A stretch of DNA of 64,000 bases from positions 1 through 64,000 of the forward strand of contig JACKCH010000012.1 in NCBI GenBank assembly GCA_020634115.1, read 5' to 3'. The notes beneath the pieces are model-generated. The model was not told the origin of the DNA. It saw only the letters and a list, made by a program, of their open reading frames with translations, and searched no databases. The translations under genes and the position numbers were made by a program. Source of the DNA: Anaerolineaceae bacterium. Lineage in GTDB: Bacteria; Chloroflexota; Anaerolineae; Aggregatilineales; Phototrophicaceae. Position 1 is the first letter of the stretch, and every line of letters starts with the position of its first letter. Of the stretch, positions 33,823 to 41,861 are shown piece after piece.

Positions 33823-36800
33823 ATGAATATCGTTTTTCACCATAAGTCAAAACACTTTTTTATTGTTGTGATGCTGGCATTGGTGCTGCTCGGCGCGAGC
33901 GTGTTCGCGCAGGACGCGGCTGCGCCGGAAAGCGTCACGATTGCCGGGACTATTCAAGGTGTTCTCGGCTGTCCGGGTGACTGGCAGCCGGAATGTGAAG
34001 TAACCCATCTTGCTTACGATAGCGCCGATGATGTCTGGCAGGCGAGTTTTGATTTGCCCGCTGGGGATTACGAATACAAAGCGGCGCTCAACGGCTCGTG
34101 GGACGAGAACTATGGGGCCAATGCCGAAGCCGGCGGCGCGAATGTTGCGCTCTCACTGGCCGAAGACATGACTGTAACCTTCCTTTATGACCACAAAACC
34201 CACTGGGTCACCGATACCGTAAATACGGTGATTTACACCGCACCTGGTAGCTACCAGGATGAGATTGGCTGTCCTGGCGACTGGCAGCCCGATTGCCTGC
34301 GCTCGTGGTTAGAAGACCCGGATGGCAACGGTATCTACAATTTCGCCACGACCAACATCCCGGCGGGCGACTATGAGGTGAAAGTCGCTGTCAATCAGAG
34401 TTGGGACGAAAACTACGGCGCACAGGGCGAAGCCAACGGCGCGAATATCCCCTTCAGCGTCGGTGGTGATGGTTTTGATGTCAACTTTGGTTACAGTCCG
34501 TCACGTCATTTCATCAATATCAAAGTAAACGACCCGAATGCCGTCGTTGTCACTGAAGAACCGCCTGCTGAGGTCGTTGTCACCCCGGGACTGCCGACAG
34601 AACTCCCCACCGGCAATCCCAATCATTTCCCAGAACCGGATAATGTCTCAATTCCCGGCACAATCCAGCACGTTCTGGGTTGCCCCGGCGACTGGCAGCC
34701 AGAGTGTGCCGATACACAGCTCCAGTACAATGAGGCGCTGGATATCTGGTCAGGCACGTTCGACATTCCAGCAGGTAGCTACGAATACAAAGCTGCGCTC
34801 AATAATAGCTGGGATAACAACTATGGTCTAAACGCCGAAGAACATGGCGCGAATATTCCCCTTGACCTGGCAGAAGATACGGCGGTCACGTTCTACTACG
34901 ACCACAAGACGGGGTGGATCACCGATAACGTCAACAGCGTGATTGCCACCGCCCCCGGCAGTTACCAGAGTGCCATTGGCTGCGCGGGTGACTGGCAGCC
35001 GGAGTGTTTACGTTCCTGGCTGCAAGACTCGGATGGTGACGGCGTGTATGTCTACACGACAGCCTCAATCCCGGCGGGCGATTACGAAGTCAAAGTTGCC
35101 CTGAATCTGACCTGGGATGTGAACTACGGTGCAGACGCGGCCCCCGGCGGCGCGAATATTCCTTTCACCGTTCCGGTAGATTTTGCGCTGACGCAGTTTT
35201 CCTATGATTCGGCGACTAATCTGCTCACGGTTGCAGTAAACCCGGATGTAACCGGCGGCGCGTTTGTCCCCGGTCAGGGTGCGCCACTGGTTGCGCCGGT
35301 TGCCGTAGACCAACCGGATATGGTGGTCATCCCCGGCACGATTCAGAGTGTCGTGGGGTGTGATGGTGACTGGCAATCGGATGGCGCCTGTACCGCGTTG
35401 AGCTATGACGAAGCCGACACCATCTGGGAAGGCGTGTTTGATATTCCAGCGGGCAGCTATGAATACAAAGTGGCGATTAACGGCTCGTGGGATGAAAACT
35501 ACGGTGGTTATGCCGATGCCGGTGGCCCGAATGTGCCGCTGAACCTGGATGCGGATACCACCGTGAAGTTCTACTACAGCAATGCCACCCACTGGGTAGC
35601 GAATAGCGTGGACAATCTCATTGCTACCGCGCCCGGCAGCTATCAGGCCGCGATTGGCTGCCCCGGCGACTGGCAGCCCGACTGCCTGCGTTCCTGGTTG
35701 CAAGACCCGGATGGTGATGGCGTGTTCACCTTTGTGACTTCTGACATCCCGGCAGGGGACTATGAAGTCAAAGTGGCGATTAACGAGAGTTGGGACGTGA
35801 ACTATGGTGCAGACGGTGAACCCGGCGGCGCGAATATTCCCTTCAATGTACCGGAAGATGGCTCAGTGGTCGCTTTCGCCTATAACTCCGCGACCAACGA
35901 GCTGGCGGTGGGGATTGGTGTCATGCCGTCCGTAGGTAAAGCTGCGCTCCCTGATCTCACCAAAGCGCAGGCGCATTGGGTCACACAGGATACCATCGCC
36001 TGGGATTTGGGTGACGTTGCGGAAGACACCTCTTTTGCCCTGAACTATGCGCTTGAGGGCGGGTTGGCCGTTTCTTCATCGGGGATCACCAACAGCACCG
36101 GCTCCATACCGCTGACGGTTGACCCCAATGGCCTGAGTGATGATGTGTTACAGCGCTTCCCGCAGTTGGCAGGCTTCACCGCACTCAAGATTGCCGAATC
36201 AGACCTCGCCATTGTGCCGGGCATTCTCAAGATGCAGTTCGCCGTGAGCAGCAGTGCCGGTGATGCGACTTCGCTTCAGATTCCCGGCGTGCTGGATGAC
36301 CTGTACACCTATGCTGGCTCGTTGGGCGTCACCTATGATGGGGATGTGCCGACTCTTAGCGTGTGGGCGCCGACGGCGCAGCGTGTCCGCCTGCACCTGT
36401 TCGACGACTCCAATCCCGAAACTAAGGCGCAGGTCGTCAACATGACGCTTGACCGCGAACACGGCGTCTGGAGCGTCACGGGCGACCCCAGTTGGACGGG
36501 GAAATACTACCTGTACGAAGTCAAGGTCTACGCTCCGGCGGCGGAAGCCCTGGTAACGAACCTAGTGACTGATCCCTACAGCTTCAGCCTTTCACTGAAC
36601 AGCGAGCGCAGCCAGATTGTCAATCTCAACGACCCGGCGCTCATGCCCGAAGGCTGGAATGACCTCGTGAAGCCCGAACTCAACGCGCCGGAAGACATCG
36701 TGGAATATGAACTGCACGTCCGCGATTTCAGCGCCTTTGATGAAACCGTGCCTGAAGCCCATCGCGGCACATTCCTGGCTTTCACCGATACCGGCTCAAA

Positions 36801-38568
36801 CGGGATGCAGCACTTAGCAGCACTGGCGCAGGCTGGATTGACGCATGTTCACCTGCTGCCGAGCTTCGATATTGCCACCATCAACGAGAATGCCGCTGAA
36901 CGCACTGAGCCAGACTATAATGAACTGGCAGCACTCCCTGGTGATTCTGACCAGCAGCAGGCCATCCTGGGCCCGATTCGTGACCTGGATGCCTATAACT
37001 GGGGGTATGATCCCTATCACTACACCGTGCCAGAAGGCAGCTACTCCACCGACCCCGATGGCTCGGCGCGTATTCTGGAATTCCGCCAGATGGTACAGGC
37101 GCTCAATCAGACGGGTCTGCGGCTGACGATGGATGTGGTCTATAACCATACCAACGCCAGCGGCCAGGCTGATAGGTCAGTGTTGGATCGTATCGTGCCG
37201 GGTTACTACCACCGCTTGAATAAGGATGGCCGGGTGGAAACCAGTACCTGCTGCCAGAACACGGCCACCGAACACAACATGATGGAACGCCTGATGGTCG
37301 ATTCGATTGTCACCTGGGCCACCGCCTACAAAGTTGACTCGTTCCGTTTCGACCTCATGGGACATCACATGCTCCGCAACATGGAAGCGGTGCGGGCGGC
37401 ACTGGACGCGCTGACTATCGAAAATTCTGGCGTGGATGGTTCACAGATTTACGTCTATGGCGAAGGCTGGGACTTCGGTGAGGTCGCCGGCAATCAGCGC
37501 GGCGTGAATGCCACCCAGTTGAACGTTGGCGGCACGGGTATCGGCACGTTCAATGATCGCCTGCGTGACTCGGTGCGTGGCGGTTCGCCGTTTGGTGATC
37601 GTCAGTTCCAGGGCTTTATCAGCGGCCTTTCGATTTATCCCAACGGTCTGACCGGTGGCACGCCTGAAGAGCAGGCGGCACGGATGCTGCTGTTCGCGGA
37701 TCGTATCCGTGTTGGGATGGCGGGCAATCTGCGGGATTACACCTTCACGGGTGCATCCGGCGAGACGATTACCGGCGCGGACGTGGATTACAACGGCAGC
37801 CCCACCGGATATACGCTTGATCCGCAGGAAAACATTGTCTACATCTCCGCCCATGACAACGAAACGCTGTGGGACATCATCGAATACAAAGACCTGGGTC
37901 TTCCGGTATCGGAACTGGTTCGTATCCAAAATCTGGGGAATGACATCGTCCTGCTCAGTCAGGGCGTGCCATTCTTCCAGGCGGGCGATGACATGCTGCG
38001 CTCGAAATCGCTGGATCGGGACAGCTATAACTCCGGCGACTGGTTCAACCGCTTAGACTTCACCTACCAGACGAACAACTGGGCAGTGGGTTTGCCGCCG
38101 GAACAGAGCAACGCCGAGCAGTACCCGGTCATGCAGCCGCTCCTGGCGAAAGACGGGGTTATACCTTCACCGGATGATATCATGAGCGGGATGATGAATT
38201 TCCGCGAGTTCCTGCAAATTCGGTTCAGCTCTCCGCTGTTCCGTTTACAGACCGCCGCTGAGATTCAATCCCGTCTGGCGTACCTCAACACCGGCCCGAA
38301 TCAGACTCCTGGCATGATTGTCATGAGCCTGTCGGATACGGTTGGTGAGAACCTCGACCCGAACTATGCGGCGGTTGTGGTGGTTATTAACGCTACCGAC
38401 GAAGCGCAGAATGTCGTGCAGTCGGATATGGCAGGGCAGGCGTTTGAACTGCACCCGGTGCTGGTCAATTCGTATGACCCGATTGTGACGGCCTCCGCTT
38501 TTGACGCGGCCTCCGGCACATTCAGTGTTCCGGCGCGCACCGTTGCGGTGTTCGTTCTGCCGGAATAA
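33823..38568 (+). CDS. pulA: secreted type I pullulanase (GH13) with six X25-like modules
   Basis: A 1581-residue extracellular alpha-1,6-debranching enzyme. After a signal peptide ending VFAQD there are six X25-like starch-associated modules in three pairs: the odd ones begin IPGTIQ.VLGC.GDWQ, the even ones APGSYQ.AIGC.GDWQPDC, at about residues 42, 142, 273, 382, 503 and 603. A Pro/Val linker separates pairs. Then come an N1/CBM48-like region (LSVWAPTAQRVRLHLFDD) and the GH13 barrel with TMDVVYNHTNASG, the nucleophile Asp in DSFRFDLMGHH, the acid Glu in YVYGEGWDFG and the third acid Asp in YISAHDNETLWD. The C-terminal beta domain is complete. It is followed by a polysaccharide deacetylase gene. 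Confidence 0.93.
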   Translation: MNIVFHHKSKHFFIVVMLALVLLGASVFAQDAAAPESVTIAGTIQGVLGCPGDWQPECEVTHLAYDSADDVWQASFDLPAGDYEYKAALNGSWDENYGANAEAGGANVALSLAEDMTVTFLYDHKTHWVTDTVNTVIYTAPGSYQDEIGCPGDWQPDCLRSWLEDPDGNGIYNFATTNIPAGDYEVKVAVNQSWDENYGAQGEANGANIPFSVGGDGFDVNFGYSPSRHFINIKVNDPNAVVVTEEPPAEVVVTPGLPTELPTGNPNHFPEPDNVSIPGTIQHVLGCPGDWQPECADTQLQYNEALDIWSGTFDIPAGSYEYKAALNNSWDNNYGLNAEEHGANIPLDLAEDTAVTFYYDHKTGWITDNVNSVIATAPGSYQSAIGCAGDWQPECLRSWLQDSDGDGVYVYTTASIPAGDYEVKVALNLTWDVNYGADAAPGGANIPFTVPVDFALTQFSYDSATNLLTVAVNPDVTGGAFVPGQGAPLVAPVAVDQPDMVVIPGTIQSVVGCDGDWQSDGACTALSYDEADTIWEGVFDIPAGSYEYKVAINGSWDENYGGYADAGGPNVPLNLDADTTVKFYYSNATHWVANSVDNLIATAPGSYQAAIGCPGDWQPDCLRSWLQDPDGDGVFTFVTSDIPAGDYEVKVAINESWDVNYGADGEPGGANIPFNVPEDGSVVAFAYNSATNELAVGIGVMPSVGKAALPDLTKAQAHWVTQDTIAWDLGDVAEDTSFALNYALEGGLAVSSSGITNSTGSIPLTVDPNGLSDDVLQRFPQLAGFTALKIAESDLAIVPGILKMQFAVSSSAGDATSLQIPGVLDDLYTYAGSLGVTYDGDVPTLSVWAPTAQRVRLHLFDDSNPETKAQVVNMTLDREHGVWSVTGDPSWTGKYYLYEVKVYAPAAEALVTNLVTDPYSFSLSLNSERSQIVNLNDPALMPEGWNDLVKPELNAPEDIVEYELHVRDFSAFDETVPEAHRGTFLAFTDTGSNGMQHLAALAQAGLTHVHLLPSFDIATINENAAERTEPDYNELAALPGDSDQQQAILGPIRDLDAYNWGYDPYHYTVPEGSYSTDPDGSARILEFRQMVQALNQTGLRLTMDVVYNHTNASGQADRSVLDRIVPGYYHRLNKDGRVETSTCCQNTATEHNMMERLMVDSIVTWATAYKVDSFRFDLMGHHMLRNMEAVRAALDALTIENSGVDGSQIYVYGEGWDFGEVAGNQRGVNATQLNVGGTGIGTFNDRLRDSVRGGSPFGDRQFQGFISGLSIYPNGLTGGTPEEQAARMLLFADRIRVGMAGNLRDYTFTGASGETITGADVDYNGSPTGYTLDPQENIVYISAHDNETLWDIIEYKDLGLPVSELVRIQNLGNDIVLLSQGVPFFQAGDDMLRSKSLDRDSYNSGDWFNRLDFTYQTNNWAVGLPPEQSNAEQYPVMQPLLAKDGVIPSPDDIMSGMMNFREFLQIRFSSPLFRLQTAAEIQSRLAYLNTGPNQTPGMIVMSLSDTVGENLDPNYAAVVVVINATDEAQNVVQSDMAGQAFELHPVLVNSYDPIVTASAFDAASGTFSVPARTVAVFVLPE

Positions 38569-38583
38569 AGGTGTATAGTGGAG

Positions 38584-38611
38584 CAGGGGCGGGCGTCATC
38601 GTTCGCCCCTG
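38584..38611 (+). other. hairpin after the pullulanase gene
   Basis: CAGGGGCG and CGCCCCTG form a perfect 8-bp stem around a 12-base loop, 15 bases after the pullulanase stop. The bases after it (TCACCTTG) contain no U-run, so it is an intercistronic stabiliser or a weak terminator before the deacetylase gene. Confidence 0.6.
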
Positions 38612-38636
38612 TCACCTTGCTGATTGAGCGGGGATA

Positions 38637-39464
38637 GTGCCTGTGCCTGTTGTCCTCCAATGTTTCTGGAATGCCCGACGGTTCGTATTACTCTTATATG
38701 GCGTCTTGCTGTTGGGTCTGCTGCCCGTTCAGTCCCAGGATTCCGCACCGCCTGTTCCGGTTGGGGATGGCATCCTCCGGCGGATTCAAGTCCCGATTCT
38801 CATGTATCACTATGTCAGCGAACTACCGCCCGATGCCGATGCCTACCGGATAGATTTGACCATCCTGCCGGATATGTTTCGCGCACACATGCAGTATCTC
38901 CATGATGCAGGCTATACCACGATTTCGCTGGACGATCTCGATAACGCGCTGCGCTACGGTGCGCCGCTGCCCCCGCGCCCGATCATCCTCACGTTTGATG
39001 ATGGCTACGTTGACCACTATGCTCATGTATTCCCTGTGCTGCGGGAGTTTGGCTTTACTGGGACGTTTTTTGTGATTACCGGGCGCGTAGATTCCGGCGA
39101 TCCGGCCTATATGAATTGGAGTCAGATCACCGAGATGGCCGCCGCCGGGATGACCATCGGCTCACACACCAAGAATCATCCTGACCTGCGGGATCGGGAT
39201 TATGATTTTCTCGTCTATGAACTCCTGGGCAGTATCGAAACCCTCGAAGCGCATACCAGTTATCCGGTCACGACCTTCGCTTACCCTGCCGGGCGCTATG
39301 ATGATGCAACCCTGGCGGTGCTGCGTGATCTCCCCGTCCGCCGGGCGGTTACGACGCAACCGGGCATGATCCATACAACCGATAATCGTCTGGAACTCCC
39401 CCGACTCCGCATTAGCAGTGATACCGGTGTCGCTGGCCTTGCTTACTTGCTTTCAAATGGATGA
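38637..39464 (+). CDS. secreted polysaccharide deacetylase (CE4/NodB)
   Basis: A 275-residue CE4 esterase that removes N- or O-acetyl groups from a polysaccharide or peptidoglycan. The N-terminal hydrophobic segment (RRFVLLLYGVLLLGLLPVQSQD) is a signal peptide or anchor. Catalytic motifs are present: LTFDDGYVDH (motif 1, two Asp), SHTKNHPDL (motif 2, metal His pair), FAYPAGRYDD (motif 3). YHYVSE near the start is typical of the PgaB-like group. The start is GTG 38637 with GGGG upstream; ATG choices further in would remove the signal. Its association with the pullulanase suggests work on cell-surface or environmental glycans. Confidence 0.88.
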   Translation: MPVPVVLQCFWNARRFVLLLYGVLLLGLLPVQSQDSAPPVPVGDGILRRIQVPILMYHYVSELPPDADAYRIDLTILPDMFRAHMQYLHDAGYTTISLDDLDNALRYGAPLPPRPIILTFDDGYVDHYAHVFPVLREFGFTGTFFVITGRVDSGDPAYMNWSQITEMAAAGMTIGSHTKNHPDLRDRDYDFLVYELLGSIETLEAHTSYPVTTFAYPAGRYDDATLAVLRDLPVRRAVTTQPGMIHTTDNRLELPRLRISSDTGVAGLAYLLSNG

Positions 39465-40016
39465 ATAAGGGTGGGGGGATTTCTGGAGGAACGTAGCCCT
39501 GTTTTCCCGTTTCACTCAGCACTTTGAATCTTTTACTGATAACTGAAGACTGACCACTGAAAACTCGAATCAAATGTTCGCGCAAATGTCCCCCATCTGC
39601 CGTCCGTTTTGTGGTATTGTGAAACCGACAAACACTCAGCACGCACGGATAGAGTACACCTGATGACTCACCACCGACAATTCCACGCCTGCTTTACCTC
39701 AGGACTCAGGACTGCTGCTACTGACCGCTGATAACCCGGATTGCAGCAACCGTAGCAAATGAAGCAAAAACCCATTATGTTGCAAAAACGCCCTATTTCT
39801 TCCCTTGTTTGTTGAGTCTGAACGGTATTTATGAGGCAATCTGCGGCACAATTGGTCTGTTATGCAACAAATTGCCCGGCATGGATGGGCACAACCCGGA
39901 CGTTGCCAGAATATTGAAATAGACCCAATGGGGGGCTCCTTGTGTTAGATCAACGAGGGAAAAGCGAAAAACCCGCTTATGATAGCGGGCAGTAGGTTGT
40001 TTAGCTTGAAAAGAGC
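39465..40016. repeat. intergenic stretch with the second copy of the long degenerate repeat (about 39595-39780)
   Basis: TTTTGTGGTATTGTGAAAC at 39608 onward, then GCACGGATA, TACTGACCGCTGATAA and GCAGCAACCGTAGCAAATGAAGCAAAAA repeat, in the same order, the elements at 825-1000. Upstream, 39533-39570 holds imperfect ACTGATAACTGAAGACTGACC units like those at 930-960. No gene is seen. Confidence 0.5.
39964..39989 (-). terminator. rho-independent terminator of the small membrane protein gene
   Basis: On the minus strand CCCGCT (39989-39984), loop ATCATA, AGCGGG (39977-39972), then TTTTTCGCTTT. It starts 27 bases after the stop of the gene at 40017-40250. Confidence 0.85.
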
Positions 40017-40250
40017 TTATTCAGACAGAATCTTGGTGTCAAAAAACAGGTCAAGCCAGGTGACGAAAATCAACCCGATGGGGACGGACAGCACCAGGAA
40101 GTACATCGTGCCGAAATCCTGAACGGTGATGCCGGCGGATTCGGGTTTGATAACCGGGTAGCCGACTACCACAATGAGCCAGCCCACCACGAAGCCGAGC
40201 ACCATTGAAACCACCCAGACGATTAACCGACGTACAGCTAATGGGGACAT
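40017..40250 (-). CDS. small two-helix membrane protein of unknown function
   Basis: A 77-residue protein with two hydrophobic helices (LIVWVVSMVLGFVVGWLIVVVGYPVI, about 10-35, and MYFLVLSVPIGLIFVTWLDLFF, about 46-70). ATG 40250 is chosen because GGAG lies 9 bases upstream; an upstream in-frame TTG would use the ribosome site as coding sequence. Monocistronic, with its own terminator. No family is recognised. Confidence 0.7.
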   Translation of the reverse strand: MSPLAVRRLIVWVVSMVLGFVVGWLIVVVGYPVIKPESAGITVQDFGTMYFLVLSVPIGLIFVTWLDLFFDTKILSE

Positions 40251-40575
40251 TGCGCGTTTCTCCAACTAGAAATCAGTGCCATTAATCAGTAAGATTGTAA
40301 CCATATCAGCGGGGGGGATGCAAGTCTTGTTTTCCGTCAGGGAAAAATTGAGAATCCAGCGTTAGGATATTCACCGAGCGATTCTTTTAATTGGTGGCTT
40401 TTCGCTGGTAAGTTTGCTACACTCTCCCCAGTTTTAGAACGAACGATAAACATTGCTCCCATTCTGACATCAAGCTGAGAGGCTGCCTTCTTGAGGGTTT
40501 GGTAGTTTGTCAAATAGATGATTCCAGATTGTTTGAGCGCGTTATCAATTTGACAATCAGAAAGAGGGCCTGAAG
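40251..40575. other. intergenic region, no convincing gene
   Basis: A minus-strand frame (40337-40603) of 88 codons overlaps the start of the next gene head-on; it has no ribosome site and no recognisable family, so it is not called. The region must contain the promoters of the two divergent genes, but no consensus boxes stand out. Confidence 0.4.
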
Positions 40576-41775
40576 ATGGCTGACTTATTCGATAAAATCG
40601 CAACGGACGCGACCATTAAGCGTGCTAAAGAAGCAAGCGACATGGGCGTGTATCCTTATTTTCGTGCCTTGAGTGATAGTGAAGGTTCAACCGCCACTTT
40701 TGAAGGCAAACAGGTCATTATGCTTGGCTCGAACAACTACCTGGGTCTGACCACCGACCCGCGTGTGCGCCAGGCCGCCATTGATGCCATTCAACGCTAT
40801 GGGACGAGCGTGACCGGGTCACGTTTCCTAAATGGCACACTGGAGTTTCACCTGGAGCTGGATCGGCGTCTGGCGAAGTTCGTGGGCAAAGAAGCGGCCC
40901 TGGTCTTTTCAACCGGTTATCAGACCAATGTCGGGACAATCTCCGCGATTTTAAGTCGAGACGATTATGTCATCGTGGACAAAGATGACCATGCCAGCAT
41001 TGTAGATGGTTGTATCATGAGCCAGGCGGAGATGAAGCGCTTCCGTCACAATAATATAGATAGTCTGGAAGCTGTTCTCAGCAAATTGCCAGCGGACGCA
41101 GGCAAGCTGGTTGTTGTGGATGGTGTTTACAGTATGGCCGGAGATATTGCTCCGCTCCCGGAGATTGTGGAAGTCTGTAAAAAATACGGTGCACGAATTA
41201 TGGTAGATGACGCGCACGGTCTTGGTGTGACCGGCGCGGGGCGCGGCACGGCGGCGCACTTCGGACTGACCGACGACGTTGACCTGATTATGGGGACGTT
41301 CAGCAAGAGTTTTGCCTCGATTGGCGGGTTTATTGCCGGGGATGCCGAAGTCGTCCACTTTATCCAGCATAAGGCACGGGCTTTGATCTTCTCCGCGGCA
41401 CTGCCTGCGCCCAACGCGGCGGCAGTGCTGGCGGCGCTCGATATTATCGAAACCGAATCTCAACATGTTGAGAATCTGTGGGATAATGCCGAATTTATGC
41501 GGAAGGGGTTCCAGGAATTAGGATATAACACTGGCAACAGCAATACGCCGATTATCCCGGTAATCACGGGTGATGACATCCGCACGGCCTTAGCCTGGCA
41601 CGCCCTGATTCAGGAAGGGGTTTACACCAACCCGGTTGTACCCCCGGCGACGCCGCCCAATGGTGGCCTGCTGCGCACCAGCTATACCGCGACTCAGACC
41701 AAAGACCAACTCGTGCAGGCGCTGAAAGCCTTCAAAGTCGTCGGCGAAAACCTTGACCTGATACCGAGCAAGTAA
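40576..41775 (+). CDS. alpha-oxoamine synthase, serine palmitoyltransferase-like
   Basis: A 399-residue PLP enzyme that condenses an amino acid with an acyl-CoA. The family includes serine palmitoyltransferase (SPT), KBL, BioF and ALAS. Visible motifs are GSNNYLGL, GTSVTGSRFLNGTLEFHLELD, DDYVIVDKDDHASIVDG, MVDDAHGLGVTG and the PLP lysine in GTFSKSFASIGGF. The N-terminal GVYPYFRALS and the whole pattern resemble bacterial SPT of the Bacteroides type more than BioF or KBL; the bio genes are not nearby. If it is an SPT, the organism may make sphingoid bases. Substrate choice cannot be proven here. Monocistronic, with AGAGGG before the ATG and a strong terminator after. Confidence 0.8.
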   Translation: MADLFDKIATDATIKRAKEASDMGVYPYFRALSDSEGSTATFEGKQVIMLGSNNYLGLTTDPRVRQAAIDAIQRYGTSVTGSRFLNGTLEFHLELDRRLAKFVGKEAALVFSTGYQTNVGTISAILSRDDYVIVDKDDHASIVDGCIMSQAEMKRFRHNNIDSLEAVLSKLPADAGKLVVVDGVYSMAGDIAPLPEIVEVCKKYGARIMVDDAHGLGVTGAGRGTAAHFGLTDDVDLIMGTFSKSFASIGGFIAGDAEVVHFIQHKARALIFSAALPAPNAAAVLAALDIIETESQHVENLWDNAEFMRKGFQELGYNTGNSNTPIIPVITGDDIRTALAWHALIQEGVYTNPVVPPATPPNGGLLRTSYTATQTKDQLVQALKAFKVVGENLDLIPSK

Positions 41776-41794
41776 TCTCTAAACACTGTAAAAC

Positions 41795-41828
41795 AAACGG
41801 GAGCGTCCATCATGACACTCCCGTTTTT
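41795..41828 (+). terminator. rho-independent terminator after the oxoamine synthase gene
   Basis: AAACGGGAG (41795-41803), 14-base loop, CTCCCGTTT (41818-41826) and a T-run to 41828. A 9-bp stem; it also lies just after the convergent RND gene and may serve both. Confidence 0.88.
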
Positions 41829-41861
41829 GATTCGGCTATGGAGTTATTTGGCTCATGCTTA

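Noticed and set aside
33940..35930. CRISPR-like array suspicion because of regularly spaced GGCGACTGGCAGCC repeats
   Set aside because: The repeats are codons of the X25-like modules within one long reading frame, spaced about 300 bases apart.
40337..40603. Minus-strand frame of 88 codons overlapping the start of the oxoamine synthase gene
   Set aside because: No ribosome site, head-on overlap with a certain gene, no recognisable domain.
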